Shown here: positions 10,854 through 22,455 of the stretch, piece after piece
Position numbering within the stretch: position 1 is the stretch's first letter
How the letters are laid out: each line of letters opens with the position of its first letter
Translations under genes and position numbers: made by a program
Assembly (NCBI GenBank): GCA_942159475.1
Contig: OW804096.1
Coordinates: forward strand, 90,065,784 to 90,129,783
DNA from: Sthenelais limicola
Lineage: Eukaryota; Annelida; Polychaeta; Phyllodocida; Sigalionidae
Reading direction: 5' to 3'
Length of the DNA stretch: 64,000 bases
Notes under the pieces: generated by a model
Databases searched by the model: none
Seen by the model: the letters and a program-made list of their open reading frames with translations, nothing else
Told to the model about the DNA's origin: nothing

Positions 10854-12600
10854 GAACAAGCCTACAAGAGTTTACCGTCGGCCATAATGTCTTAGTCCAA
10901 CCCTTTTTGGTGATGTCTATTTTTGCAGTATTATATCTTCTTTTTGCATGTATTAGTTGGCCTCTGTGAAGCGCCTGACGCAAAAGTGGGAATTTTGCGG
11001 CGATAGTCACATCGAGTGTAGAAAGATAGTTAGGTGATATTTAATCCTGTAGTTGTTTTTCAGCAATAAGGGGTTGCGACAGGCTGACGGTGACAAGAGT
11101 CAACACGTTAATCGAGGTCTATTATTATAATTTTTACTCTTGTTTTCTGACGTACATACTGTCATATTTAATATATTAAGTTTTGGAAGTTATGAGCTTA
11201 CGGACATTAGAGAGGCCATGACTCCAAAGGCGTGTATTACGGACATTGGTGGTAACGCCAAAAACTCAATCAGAGGACTTTCTGTGGGTTTTTTTCTTTT
11301 ATATTATATTCACATTTTTACTTATCAAAATTGATTCCCTGACGTACCTACTAAACGGACTTGAGTTTAAAGAATACAGACTTTGCGTGTTCGGTGCGTC
11401 AGGAGAAAAATGACAGTATTTTTATAACTTTAATTATTCGGCGTCAGAAGAGTTGTTCACATTTTCTTATTTTGCCTTGATTATATGTTACGATGATGTT
11501 GACTTGGGACTTGTTCTTACACATTATATGTGGTGCCATCATTCTGAGTATTATTTAAAAAATAAGCGAGTGTTCTTAAGTTATTTTTCCCCCGTATTTG
11601 ATCTTTTTAAGAAGGGGATGGACGGAAAGTCGTCTGGCGAGACAACTCGTCAGGCGTGGCTGTGTTGGTATTCCAATAGGGATGCTTCCGTCGGGCGTCA
11701 GAAAAATTGTCTGTCTGCCCGAGAAAAATTTTGCAGTTCATTTTGCTAGAATTGACGTATCTGACAGGGAGTTTTAACGTGTCTAGGTCTGGCGATAGTA
11801 GTAAATAGAACAGAAAGTCACTTGTAGACGCGGGTGTGGCCGTGCTTAAAATTTAGGCAGGGAGGCTTCTGTTCATGGGCGTGTACGCCAAAGTTGCGAC
11901 CGACCCAGAAATTATAGTGAAGGATTGGAATCCTACGGAAATTTCTCCGTCAAAAGTTGGGTAAAATAGAACCCTATCTTCCTGGCAGGTATTTTAAAAC
12001 GTCAATTTTGGTACAATTAAATTCGGATTAGTCCCTTCATGGGAATGCGGCTGTAGTTTGCAGTCGGCGCACAGAATTTTGAGCAGAGATTCTCCTCCAC
12101 ATGACGGGGAATATAGAGATCTACCTGGTAGATCTCCATCGGAGAGGGAGTACTGGCCCTATTCTTTGATTTATATAATGTATATGTATAAGTTACGGAA
12201 TAAAAGTTGTATAATAATAATAATAATAATAATCACTAAATTTTATATTTGTTTTTTCTGGTCAGTTTTTGGTCAGAAAAGGGGGACGTCAGTCTCGCAG
12301 TAAAAATAGGCTGTATAGCATATCAAAATTCTTAGTAATTCTCGACTTGAAGATTTCTTACAAGCGAGAAGTAAAATAAAAACTGGACTCAAGCGCAAAA
12401 TTGGCTTGTTTTCAGCGTCAGGAAAATTATTCCAAACTTTAAAAGTCAAAGATTTGGTGGTAATGGGTTAAAAACGCAGGTATTCACGACGTCATTTGGA
12501 CGCCGGGGCGTTGTTTATGAAGTTTCCTAAAAAAGTTAGAACTAAGGTATAGCCATTTCTGGCTGGTTTTCTACAAAAAAAAGTTATTTTCCTGAGCAAA
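10854..12600. other. Probable 3' untranslated part of element 1
   Basis: No supported gene. The motif GGCGTCAG and the pentamer GGCGT/ACGCC continue to recur (for example near 11,227, 11,252, 11,438, 11,694, 11,877 and 12,500), as in the element 1 genes, and fade afterwards. This suggests the element continues to about here or a little beyond. The 3' LTR boundary cannot be set because the 5' LTR is off-window. A perfect hairpin GAGATCTACC/GGTAGATCTC lies at 12116-12136 and an (AAT)n run at about 12,213. Confidence 0.35.
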
Positions 12601-15600
12601 AAGGTAGGAGAGTTTTCTCCAAGTACCAATTCAAGTATGTGCGATAGTGATTAAGTCGTACAGAGCTTTAAAAAATACAAATGTACAATTAGACAATAGA
12701 ATACAGGATGTTTTTGTGCAAATGGAACTTTGTAAGTCGCCGTAGCGGCGGGGGAAGCTAAGACATACATGCATACAAGTGTGTTAGGTATTTGTCGAGT
12801 TCTCCTCCTCCCTACTGCCACTTCTTCCGGAAATCCGGTCTACTAAACTTATACACGTGGATATTTTCATGTCTGAAAGAAATCCTAACTTTGTAGTTTA
12901 TTTTTGGACAGAAATCGAAATTTCTTGGAACATGGTGAAATGCAGTGAGAGCTAGCGGAGGTGCGTACATAGTGGTCTACTTACGGCTATTGTGTCCGGA
13001 TGCACTTAGTAAAAAGTTACATCTCCACAGGTCTCCATGCTTCACTGTTTAAAATCCTTTGAGTGATAGTAGCCCATTCGTACATCCAGTATTTTGCTTT
13101 GATACAAAATTTTAAAAGTTCCGCTCTAGGTATTCATAGAGCTTTCCTAAAAGTTGGTTCCAGGTTAACATGGAACTCCATTTCACACAAACACACACAC
13201 AAATTTGAAAATTTTTCCTTCAGAAAAATCTCAAAATTAGGATTCGTTCTCGGGACACTTCCTAGTGAGAACGATCCTGTAAGCACAGCTGGAAACACAT
13301 CCTATGACACATCCAGTGGTTAGCAGGTGAGAAGGCAGCAACGGTAGTCGCTGCTGGATGACTTGCGATTTCTTGAGAACTTGACGAAAATTCGGCGTCG
13401 GTAGGTAGAATCAGGCGTCAGGTTGAAGTCTGGTTCGAGTATCGGTAGCCAAGGGCCATGATAGTTGCTCGAGGTAAACTTGAAGGGTGAAATCTCTTTG
13501 GAATTTGAGAAGTTTCGATGAAGTTTGGGAAATCCCAGGAAAATGTGGGAAATCCCGAAGTCTGTGAAGATAGTCAAGCTTGACTCTCTGTTGAATGTAT
13601 GGAGGGTGTCGAGAATTGGTAACGACCAAGGCTGTAGAGGTAGAGGCTCAATGCTGGAGATGTGTAAAGTCAATGGAAGATCGGGCGTAGCTCCTCCTTG
13701 CACGAACTCCTGGTCTGATCTGAATGACCAGTGCGACGCGGGTCCCTTTTATACCCAGAGGAATAGCCTACATCCAACGATTTCCGTTTTCGGCCAAATA
13801 AGCCTCAGAATCGCTTCAAAATTGGTAATTATTTAGAGTTTTACAAGAAAGAAAGGCTAGTAGTGACCATCTTGGCTAAAATTGTCTAAATTCTGAGTTA
13901 TAAACGATTTACAGTGAAAACGTAGAAGGGTCACGTGACCTGCCATTAAGATACATTAACATAATCAAGAAGGATTGAGATAATCATTAAGATTCCTTCA
14001 GCTTTTCCTTCAGGCAGTGACTCGCTTAGAGAAAACTACCGATTTCGGCCCAGATGGGCATTTTCAAAGGTAGTGAAACTGCTCTGAGAGGTATTACAAG
14101 TGTAATTTAGGTTTCTATCGATTCAAAATGATGTTATTTAGTAGATTTCCGCATAAATTTGTCCTCAAATAGGCTCATAGAGGCGGCATCGTCGGACATT
14201 TCCAAGATGGCTGACCTGACGAGAGTCAACGAAATTAGATATCGCCGCGTCGAATAATGACGAAAGTTTAGCGATCTTCAAAATTTTTTCACTGATTATG
14301 TTGCCTAGATGGGTAGCGACGTCATATAGGCGTATTGGTTAATAAAATAATTAGTTATTTGGTTAATTTGAGACAGCCTTTTTCGTGCCAATGCATTTCC
14401 TATGGGGAACGACATTTTCACATGATCGGAGATTTTGGTGACAAAAATGAAAGATTTCTGGGCAAATTCGGTTTGTCGAGAGTTTACATGATGTGTCATG
14501 ATACGGACAGAGGTGTTATTTGTGGAAAGCAATGATTTATTTTTAATGAAATATGGAATTTAAGTCATGTTTGGAAGAATTAAAAGTAAAAATAGTCAAA
14601 ATCGCGCCCTATGGAGGTTTAACATGGACATCGTGTTTTCATGAAACTGCGCAGTAGTTGCTAGTGATTCGGTGATATAAATATCAGTTTAATTTAGTGA
14701 TTTCCTTTTAAATTATAGTGTTTTCTTGGAAAAATTATTCTACAAATGTCATATTGATGGTAATTATTATAGAAACAAGCCCGCATGTAACGGTATGGGA
14801 GTGTACTCATACGTCGTTGAAGATATATTTTCAAAATGGCGGACGGCATCACTTATGTCGTAGTTGGGTTTATGGTGATTATTGCTTGAAATTGTTTAAT
14901 TAAGTTATTCAAGTGAAGTTTTCCTGGGTCTATTACTGTTAGATTGGCATGTTGGGGGATCGTGTGCTCTTATTGTTCTGTGATTTCTTATAATAATTTC
15001 CTATGTTAACTGAAATTTCTCGGCAGATGGACATCGTGGGACAGTATAGTTACCGCGGTTTCTCGTCCAGTTCCTGCTACGTGGAGTAGCATTTGTGATA
15101 AGAACGCCCGGTAGCCGGACGGATTATGTAAAAATCGGTCCGGTACAGGACGGATTTGCTTAAATTTAAGCAGGAAGTTAAAGTAAAGGTGATTCAATGT
15201 TTGTAATTAGTTTGTGAAATAAGTTATGATTAATAGGTAGTCGAGTAGGGTAAGAAACTCTATATTAATTCTTGCCTTCGTTCAGGCCATATTTGTATTG
15301 ATATGGTAACAGATTTTAGAGAGGTTTACTAAAGTTAAATAAATTTTGACTAGAGTATTAATTTTCTAAGATTTTTTTTCTGCTCAACAAACGAACGGTT
15401 TGAGTAGATTTGTATATATTTTATCTTTATGTCTTGATGATGGCTTGTGTTAGGAAATAATCAGACACAGGTAGACATAAGGAAGTCACACAATGTTTAT
15501 TTGCATTCTTTATTGTCTCTGTATTGGTGTAAGGGAAAAATACAAAATTTGGCAAATTTTAAGTTTAAAAGGAATGATCAAATTTGACTCTGATTTATCT

Positions 15601-15985
15601 AGATGTATAGTAAAAATCAGGGTTCAGGACACATTGTGTGGACCTTTTTATATTGAAGAGGGGGGTAGAAGACTTTTGGAAAATTTTGTTAAAAATATTT
15701 AAAATTTTCCGGGGGTCGAATCTCGTGTACCCACTGTATCCGACCTTCGGGAATGCTACTTTTTATTTTAGTATCTAATTAATGCAGTAGTATTCTAAGG
15801 GGGGAGGGGGGCATTATGTTACAGTAGTGGGTTTCTGGGAAGGCTCGGGAGGCCTGGGGGCGCGGCTGTGTCCACGCGGGCAGCACTGGGATCCTCTCCT
15901 ATGGGAGAGCCCCGCCTCTCACTCACTTATGAAATACCAGTCGCCGTGTCTGTTTCTCCTTCTCTCTCACCGAACCTATTCAAAA
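12600..15985. other. Non-coding stretch
   Basis: Only short spurious frames on both strands. It includes a CAAACACACACACAAA microsatellite near 13,190 and runs of T and A. I see no recognisable gene, RNA or complete mobile element. Confidence 0.5.
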
Positions 15986-16259
15986 TTTAAACTGTAGGAT
16001 AGTCTTAAGACTATTATATTTATTTGTAGCATTAATACTGGGGAAACCCATTATTATATCAAAAACGACCACCTAGACTCGAGAGCCCACCAAGAATAAC
16101 CAGCAAACAGCCAACAAAGAGACCTACCGAAACTATAACCACTTCCAAACCCAAGGTACCAAGATCTGACGTCGACCATACCCCTACCAACTTCCATGGT
16201 CTAATCCCCAAAACTAATCCAAACCCGCCGATCTGTATAGTAACCTCACACTGCAGCCA

Positions 16260-16739
16260 TTGCCCACCAAAAGCGTAAAAACACCCATTTACCCAGTCTC
16301 AATCTCGCCTTTCAAACATGGACTTATACCCATAAGCCTGAGCAACTCCAGTACAGACACTGAATGTCTGGACGAGAGAGACAGTCCCATCCCCAGCCCT
16401 ATCACCTCCAACAAAGCCCTGCCTCCACTCGCCCAACCCTCACTCACCTCAGACCTGAGCCTATCAAGCTCAGACTCATCAAGCGGGGCTACAGCCCTGG
16501 ACAACATCCTTCTGGACCAACCCCTGGAGGAGTCTGGACCACCGGACCCGACTCCCGGGTCTAACCAACCTACCGCAACATTGGACAATTACACCCAAAC
16601 CAATAACCACACAACAGCCGTCTACAACAGTAGGATCCTGACAACGATCCATAAATTGCTGGACAATATAGACAGTTCCATAGCAGATGAGTATGGTCAC
16701 ATACTTACAAGACACAATGTTATTTATTCTCCTGAATAA
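16260..16739 (+). CDS. Ser/Thr/Pro-rich ORF fragment, unrecognised
   Basis: A 159-codon open frame that begins at a TTG, with no in-frame ATG near the start, so it is more likely an exon or remnant than a complete gene. It is rich in Ser, Pro and Thr. The last third is more ordinary (ILTTIHKLLDNIDSSIADEY). Copies of TGTAGGATAG at about 15,992 and 17,083 bracket it, hinting that it lies in a repeat module. CTGATGAAGG...CCCGAAAGC at 17,037-17,062, a phrase common at the ends of animal retroelements, lies downstream. I do not recognise the protein. Confidence 0.25.
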   Translation: MPTKSVKTPIYPVSISPFKHGLIPISLSNSSTDTECLDERDSPIPSPITSNKALPPLAQPSLTSDLSLSSSDSSSGATALDNILLDQPLEESGPPDPTPGSNQPTATLDNYTQTNNHTTAVYNSRILTTIHKLLDNIDSSIADEYGHILTRHNVIYSPE

Positions 16740-17082
16740 GAACACTGAACTGAAAATTACCTAAAAAAATGAATCAATCAAATACGAATGACTTAAGTAA
16801 TCAGATATTCATCAATTACTAGAAACTCGATCTTTTTCAATATCCGCATAACTATTTCAATAATTGGATCATTGACCAATCAGTAACTACCTTCTATTCA
16901 TATTACATATGTTACCAAAATTTTTTTAATTAACTGCGGCCAGCTACAAACCCCACCATTCTGTGCGGCCAGCTATGTACTCACCACTACACATTTTTGC
17001 ACTTAACCTCAACTGTTTTGCCTAATAACTAACACCTGATGAAGGGAGTGTTTCCCGAAAGCTTGTGAAAGAATAAAATAAG

Positions 17083-17203
17083 TGTAGGATAGAGGACGAG
17101 ACACTGTTCTCTTAGTGAATATAATTGTCCAAGGCCGTCAGGCCGCAGACAATTATATTCACTAAGTGAACAGAGTCGAGTCCTCTAGCATGCTTATCCT
17201 ACA
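17083..17203. repeat. 120-bp foldback (inverted repeat)
   Basis: Perfect 19-bp arms at 17111-17129 and 17148-17166 around a GGCCgtcaGGCC loop. Pairing extends outward with few mismatches through CTGTTC/GAACAG and AGAGGAC/GTCCTCT to TGTAGGAT/ATCCTACA at the ends. It has the form of a small foldback element. TGTAGGATA recurs in direct orientation near 15,992 and 18,121. Confidence 0.7.
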
Positions 17204-17492
17204 ACTTCAATTGTTTGTTATGATTGTGGTTACCAAATCCCCCCTACCACACAACCACCCTACCATAACTACCCGATCCATGAGCAGTATTGCTTTGACA
17301 TGTACATTTCCTCACTTTCACTGATACATGGCTTATAGTGAGTGAACCTCATACAATATAGCCAATATTTCGAAGCAAATGCAAGGTCTGTAGAGTTACA
17401 GGTGAACGTGACAGGTGGATACAGTTGAACTCCCTTGTTACATTGGTAACATTTCAGGAACCATATAATGCTATAACCTACAGACCTTATCT

Positions 17493-17563
17493 GAGCCTCT
17501 GTGGCAGAGTGGGTAGAGCTCTCAACTCTACTTGCTAGGGGTCCTGGGTTTAAATCCAGGCCA
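17493..17563 (+). repeat. tRNA-derived repeat, copy 1
   Basis: Has an A-box-like TGGCAGAGTGG and a B-box-like GGGTTTAAATCC with a D-arm/anticodon-like middle. The acceptor stem does not pair and the T stem is one base short, so it is not a functional tRNA gene. The left flank (ATTTCAGGAACCATA, TATAATGCTATA) is shared with copy 2 about 345 bp downstream. Confidence 0.5.
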
Positions 17564-17819
17564 TTTTTGTTTATAATAAACTCAAAATCAAATTCTAAAT
17601 TTCTATTGATTAATTATTGGGTTTTTCATTCCTCAGTTTTTAACTCAGTGTATAAGCATAGTTATATAATTAAATAATCGCACCAAATTCCTACTGGTTA
17701 AATAAGATATACTTCACCCCACTTTTTACCATCATTGGACTCCGCATGACTCATTTTCCTGTGACACATCACATTTTCCATTTCAGGAATCATACTATGC
17801 TATATACAACATATCCTAT

Positions 17820-17912
17820 CTGAGCCTCTGTGGCCGAGTGGGTAGAGCCTTCAACTCTACTTGCCAGCCTATACTTATGTGAGAGGTCCTGGGTTCGAAT
17901 CCAGGCCAATCC
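17820..17912 (+). repeat. tRNA-derived repeat, copy 2
   Basis: Closer to a tRNA than copy 1: A box TGGCCGAGTGG and B box GGTTCGAATCC are intact and there is a longer variable region, as in Leu or Ser tRNAs. The 5' bases do not pair with the 3' bases to form an acceptor stem. Together with copy 1 it forms a tandem duplication of a tRNA-derived (SINE-like) unit. Confidence 0.5.
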
Positions 17913-17943
17913 TAGTTCAAAATTCTTTGTAGCAGATACCTGA

Positions 17944-18021
17944 GCGGACTCTTTAATGAAAGAGTCCGCCCAGGGATCTGAGAGGACTCTTAGGAGCGGA
18001 CTCTTTCATTAAAGAGTCGGC
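17944..18021. repeat. Twin hairpins GCGGACTCTTT/AAAGAGTCCGC
   Basis: Two hairpins 52 bp apart: arms 17944-17954 and 17959-17969 (perfect 11 bp, AATG loop) and arms 17996-18006 and 18011-18021 (one mismatch, CATT loop). GAGTCC/GGACTC fragments continue to 18,090. Confidence 0.7.
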
Positions 18022-18129
18022 TCAGAATGCTCAAAGAGTCACCTGGATTTCAGGAGTGTACTCTATGAGCATGGGAGTCCGCCCAAGCCAATGCTGGAGA
18101 ATAGGGGCGACACAGCAAGTGTAGGATAA

Positions 18130-20050
18130 CAACTACAACACTCGGGGTTTAGTTCCTAATCCTCAACGACCAACATCATTTACCACACCGGCCAACCCGA
18201 TATACCACGATCTATTCCCTCTCCACTTACTTGAATATGGGTTGTTATGTATAATTATATTGAATCTTTAATTCATCTATTTATAGAATGAGGCATCGAA
18301 TTCTACAAAGTAGATCTTCCACTCTGCCCCAAAACAATAACACTACAGGAACTAATTTTTCGATTGGGTTCCTCAAATATTAACTACTGCCGAATATTCT
18401 GGTGTTCATTTTAACTTTTACTGATTAATTTGTGTTCTTGGTCCGTTTACTATTCATTCAACTACAACTAACGACAGGATAGTGGTTCTACCCATTCATA
18501 AACAACATAAAAGTACTTCTTCTGCAACAGCATAGTAGTTCGTACTCGCGCGTAAACAACATATAATAATATACAGCATAAAATATAATAATTTTCAGTT
18601 TGACACCTATCAATTGATACATATAGATTAGTAACTGTTAGTATTTTTATTTAAATAATAGGGAATCCATTCTGGTCTTTGTTTTACATTTTTCCTTTCT
18701 TTTCAGAATGCGGCGGGGAGGGGGGGGGGGGGGGGGGTCAGCGGAGAGTTTGTTGGCGGGGATGACCTAGAACCCCAACACGGGAATGTCATCCACCACA
18801 CCGAAGCACAAGCTAGTGTCACATAATATTCTGGCTGGTTGCTAAGATTCGCTAAGATAAATGCAAGTAGATAGCTGGGGTTGGTTGCGGAGTTGCGGAC
18901 ATCGGAAAAAAAATATATCTGGTTACCGTGTATCTAATTACATGTTACGTATAAGAGCAAACATTACTGTGGATAATGGGCCATATTTAAACCGGCGTGA
19001 TCAACCTACTACTAGCTTCATGGCACCTGTTGAACCTGCAGAGACATGCACAGTATGTGTGTGCGTGTGCAGGACTGGGCATGGTGGAGGGTGGAGCGCT
19101 GGAATTATAGTAGAGGTATATGAGCGAATGAGTATCAGTATGAGCGGGGGACGGGCGGATTACTGTATAATCCAAAACGAATAGAAACTTTCTTTCATTT
19201 GAAAACACTTTAGAAAAGATAATATAACCAACCCTTGTATGTACAGGCTATACATACGCTCTTCAATTTATTCGTTCTATCGCATATACATTAATTATAT
19301 GTGTATGACGTATATGACTCATATATATATATGAAAGTATATATCCTTATATGAAAGACCTGTGCATTATAATTGATAGGATGTGTCCCTGAACGTGTCT
19401 GTTAGCTTTCAACAACAACAATGAACTACATTGTACGTATACCTATTGTGTATACTAGTAGTACTCCCCCCCCCCCCTCCACCCACCCACCCACAGACAC
19501 ATCTCTATCCCACACATCTATCCCCACACACCTCTAGCTCCAGACCAGTTACCGCATTCCCCAGTTACCTCTACCCCCAGTTACCTCAACCCCTCCATGG
19601 CTCTACCTCCAGTTACATCTACCCTAGACAAAGTATCCGTCCCCTTGCCCCCAGACCAGCGGCAGAGCATTGGGGACGAATACCGTCCCATACGATTTAG
19701 GCTAAAAAAACGAATTTGGCAAATTTCAAACTCAAGTCTTACTCTTGCTAATACACCTTACCTCGTATCAATACTTCTTTATAATCTTATTATTCTGACT
19801 CTCCATAAAGCTGAAAACAGTGGTAAACACAATTTTTGTTTGTTTTTGCGACAACTTCTTTTTATTCAATATGTCAACAAATCTTTCATCTCTCTCCAGG
19901 ACCAGTCTACATCGAAAAATACATAAGTCTGTCTCACGTTTTTCATTTGAAGAGCAATTAAAAAGTAGAAACACATCAACACATTAATTTTTACCTTCGT
20001 TTATACACTTTATCTTATTAGCAGCTTAACTTATACTTTCTATTATGTTC
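18130..20050. other. Non-coding stretch with simple repeats
   Basis: No supported gene. It contains an 18-base G run at about 18,720, an AT microsatellite near 19,320, and C-rich and CCCA tracts at 19,466-19,500. At 19,500-19,630 is a short copy of the CCAGTTACCTCTACC minisatellite seen again at 59,222-59,830. Confidence 0.5.
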
Positions 20051-20056
20051 ACAAAT

Positions 20057-21135
20057 TTATTTATTTCGATCTATTATATCTGTTAAGTCCGCAAAGAGAC
20101 TTCTCCACCTTTTCTTTTCATCTTTGTCGATTTCTGTGAAGCTGTTTTGGTATAAAATAATTGATATTTTCGACCTCAGCTCATAACTGAAAAACAACCA
20201 TCCTATCATTCCTTCATGGAATAATTTTTGGCGGTGGATGAAAGCTTTTGTTGCTAGTACAATCCAATTGATGATTTTATTGTTTATACCCTTCTTATCA
20301 AAACCGAACATTATATTTATTTTCCTGAGGTCGAAGGATCCATCCTCCTTTCTTTTAACTATACTCTTACCACCTATGTCTTCATTCAAGTAGCCAAGAG
20401 AGTCTACGAAGTTGAACACATCCTGCCATAGGGTTTTTGTATTTCTACATGTCATAAAAAAATGTACAATATCGTCCCTTTCGGTACAGAACGAACATAC
20501 TGGGAGGTCTTTAATTGCAGCGTTTTTCAGGTAATAATTACAGGTAATTTGACTCTTCCCCGCCCCCTAGATCAATACCTTTTATATCTTGATCTACTCT
20601 GATCTGATCTGCAAGCCTCTCTACACAGAGAATAAAGAGGGAAGAGGAAATGGGGTCCCCTTGCTTCATCCCCCTTCTTACATCAAACCATCTAGAAGAG
20701 TATCCATTATTACAAAAGGTTGCTACTGACTTTCTCATTAGGGTTTTTACCCAAGAAACATATTCATACATAATGCCATGCGCTAACAAAGTATTTTCTA
20801 AGAACTTCCAACATATAGAATCATATGCCTTAGTGTAATCGAGAGATACCACTAGGCCTTGCTCTTCTCTTTTTTCTATTATTGAGACAATGTCATCTAT
20901 CCTGCGTATAGCAGTGCCTATGTACCGCCCCTTTACGAAACCGTACTGATCTTCACCTACCAACTTAGGTAATATAATATTTAATCTAGTGGCAATTACT
21001 TTAGAAATTATCTTGTAGTCGACATTGAGCAGAGTGATGGGTCTCCAATTCGCCACCTGCTTCGATTTTTGCAGGAGGCTGGGGGACATGGCCTTGACCT
21101 TCCCTGTCAGGAGAGCAACAGGTGATTTCATTGGT
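20057..21135 (-). pseudogene. LINE ORF2 fragment (L1/Tx1-like reverse transcriptase)
   Basis: Non-LTR retrotransposon RT on the minus strand, 5'-truncated. From 21131 downward it shows NWRPITLLNVDYKIISK (RT block 1), DQYGFVKGRYI (block 2), VVSLDYTKAYDSI (block A with the catalytic Asp) and GMKQGDPISSSLF (block B). The expected YADD block C and the thumb are missing. The frame at about 20,540 jumps to a C-terminal region with CSFCTERDDIVHFFMTC, a CCHC-like zinc motif typical of the LINE ORF2 C-terminus, followed by TLWQDVFNFVDSLG (20057-20455). An internal deletion has therefore joined block B to the C-terminal region. It is not functional. Confidence 0.75.
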
Positions 21136-21276
21136 CCCGCCCATTCTACCCCTTAGTTCCAAAATGGCAGCCACTGCTTTTTGTCTTGACGGGACTCGGT
21201 GTGCATGGAAATCATGAGATAAAAATAGTTTAACAGGTTAATATATTATCAAACACTAGCAAAGTACCCGTCCTCT

Positions 21277-21665
21277 GGACGGTCACCCTCTCTCCCCACA
21301 CTTCCCCCTCTCCCTCTTTTCCCTCCTCCTCTTCTCTGACTTTCATACCTGTCTTTCTCTCCCATCCCCATCTCCAATTGCCCCCCTCCCCCCTCTCCCT
21401 CCCCTCTTCCTCATGCTTCCCCTCCCCGCTTTCTCTCCCTCCCCTCTCTCCCTTCCCCTACATCCTCTCCCTCCTCTCTCCCCCCACTTCTTTCCCTCCC
21501 CCTCTCCTATTCCTACACCCTCTTCTTCACTCTCCCACCTCTGCATGTAGGACGGTCACCCTCTCTCCCCATACTTCCCCCTCTCCCTCTTCTCTGTCTT
21601 TCATACCTGTTTCTCTCTCCCAACCCTCTCTCCGATTCACCCCCTCTCCCTCCCCTCTTCCTCAT
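21277..21665. repeat. Polypyrimidine repeat, copy 1
   Basis: Almost pure CT tract (CTCTCCCTCCCCTCTTCC type) with embedded GGACGGTCACCCTCTCTCCCC, present twice (about 21,279 and 21,552). The unit CTGCATGTAGGACGG at 21,541 is shared with the copy at 52,962, so this is a dispersed repeat family. Open frames in it are compositional only. Confidence 0.7.
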
Positions 21666-21854
21666 TATTATCATAGAACTTTTATTTCTCATTAAGCATA
21701 CAGTTACATAAAGGAGAAAAAGGGGATAGCATATGATCTGTCAGCACTACTCTGAGGTGTGTTGATCTTCCCAGATTTCCTAGGTCCCCCTGACGTAGGT
21801 TGTGGGAAATGACATACCCACCAAGAAACCCATCGGCCCGATAACAGACACTCC

Positions 21855-22455
21855 ATCGGCTCGATATCAGATCTGATATTGATCGATATCAGACTGCACC
21901 CTCAAATTCGGTCGGCCCGATATCAGATCTGATATCAGATCTGATATCGGCCCGATATCAGACCAATACTATTTCTGATATCAGTTTCTGATATTGAGCC
22001 GATATCATACCGATATTATTTCCGATATCAATTCTGATATTGAGCCGATATCACACCGATATAATTTCCGATATCAGTTCTGATATTGAGCCGATATCAT
22101 TTCCCATATCAGTTCTGATATTGAGCCAATATCAGACCAATATTATTTCTGATATCAGTTCTGATATTGAGCCGATATCAGACCGATACTATTTCTGATA
22201 TCAGTTCTGATATTGAGCCGATATCAGACAGATATTATTTCTGATATCAGTTCTGATATTGAGCCGATATCACACCGATACCATTTCTGATATTGAGCTG
22301 ATATCATACCAATACTATTTCTGATATCAGGAACAGACAATCAAACTGATGTTATAGGAGTATTGTTCCTGATATCAAGAACATCAGAATCTGGTAGATC
22401 TCTATGTCCGGGGATCTCTGATATCCAGCTGATGTCAACCAATATAAGACTTCTG
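21855..22455. repeat. GATATC satellite array 1
   Basis: Tandem units of about 47 bp of the type GATATCAGTTCTGATATTGAGCC plus a GATATCAGACCGATA stretch. The DNA is dense in palindromes (GATATCAGATCTGATATC). The same satellite occurs in reverse orientation at 57,010-58,810. Confidence 0.8.

Noticed and set aside
12181..12235. AATAAA and (AAT)n run as the element 1 LTR polyadenylation region
   Set aside because: No second LTR copy in the window to confirm any LTR boundary.
17037..17068. CTGATGA...GAAA phrase resembling a hammerhead ribozyme core
   Set aside because: An extra A separates the core from stem II and no valid stem III with a UH cleavage site follows. The phrase is common at animal retroelement ends.
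21343..21695. Frames on both strands in CT-rich DNA
   Set aside because: Low-complexity polypyrimidine tract; the same for 52,634-53,105.
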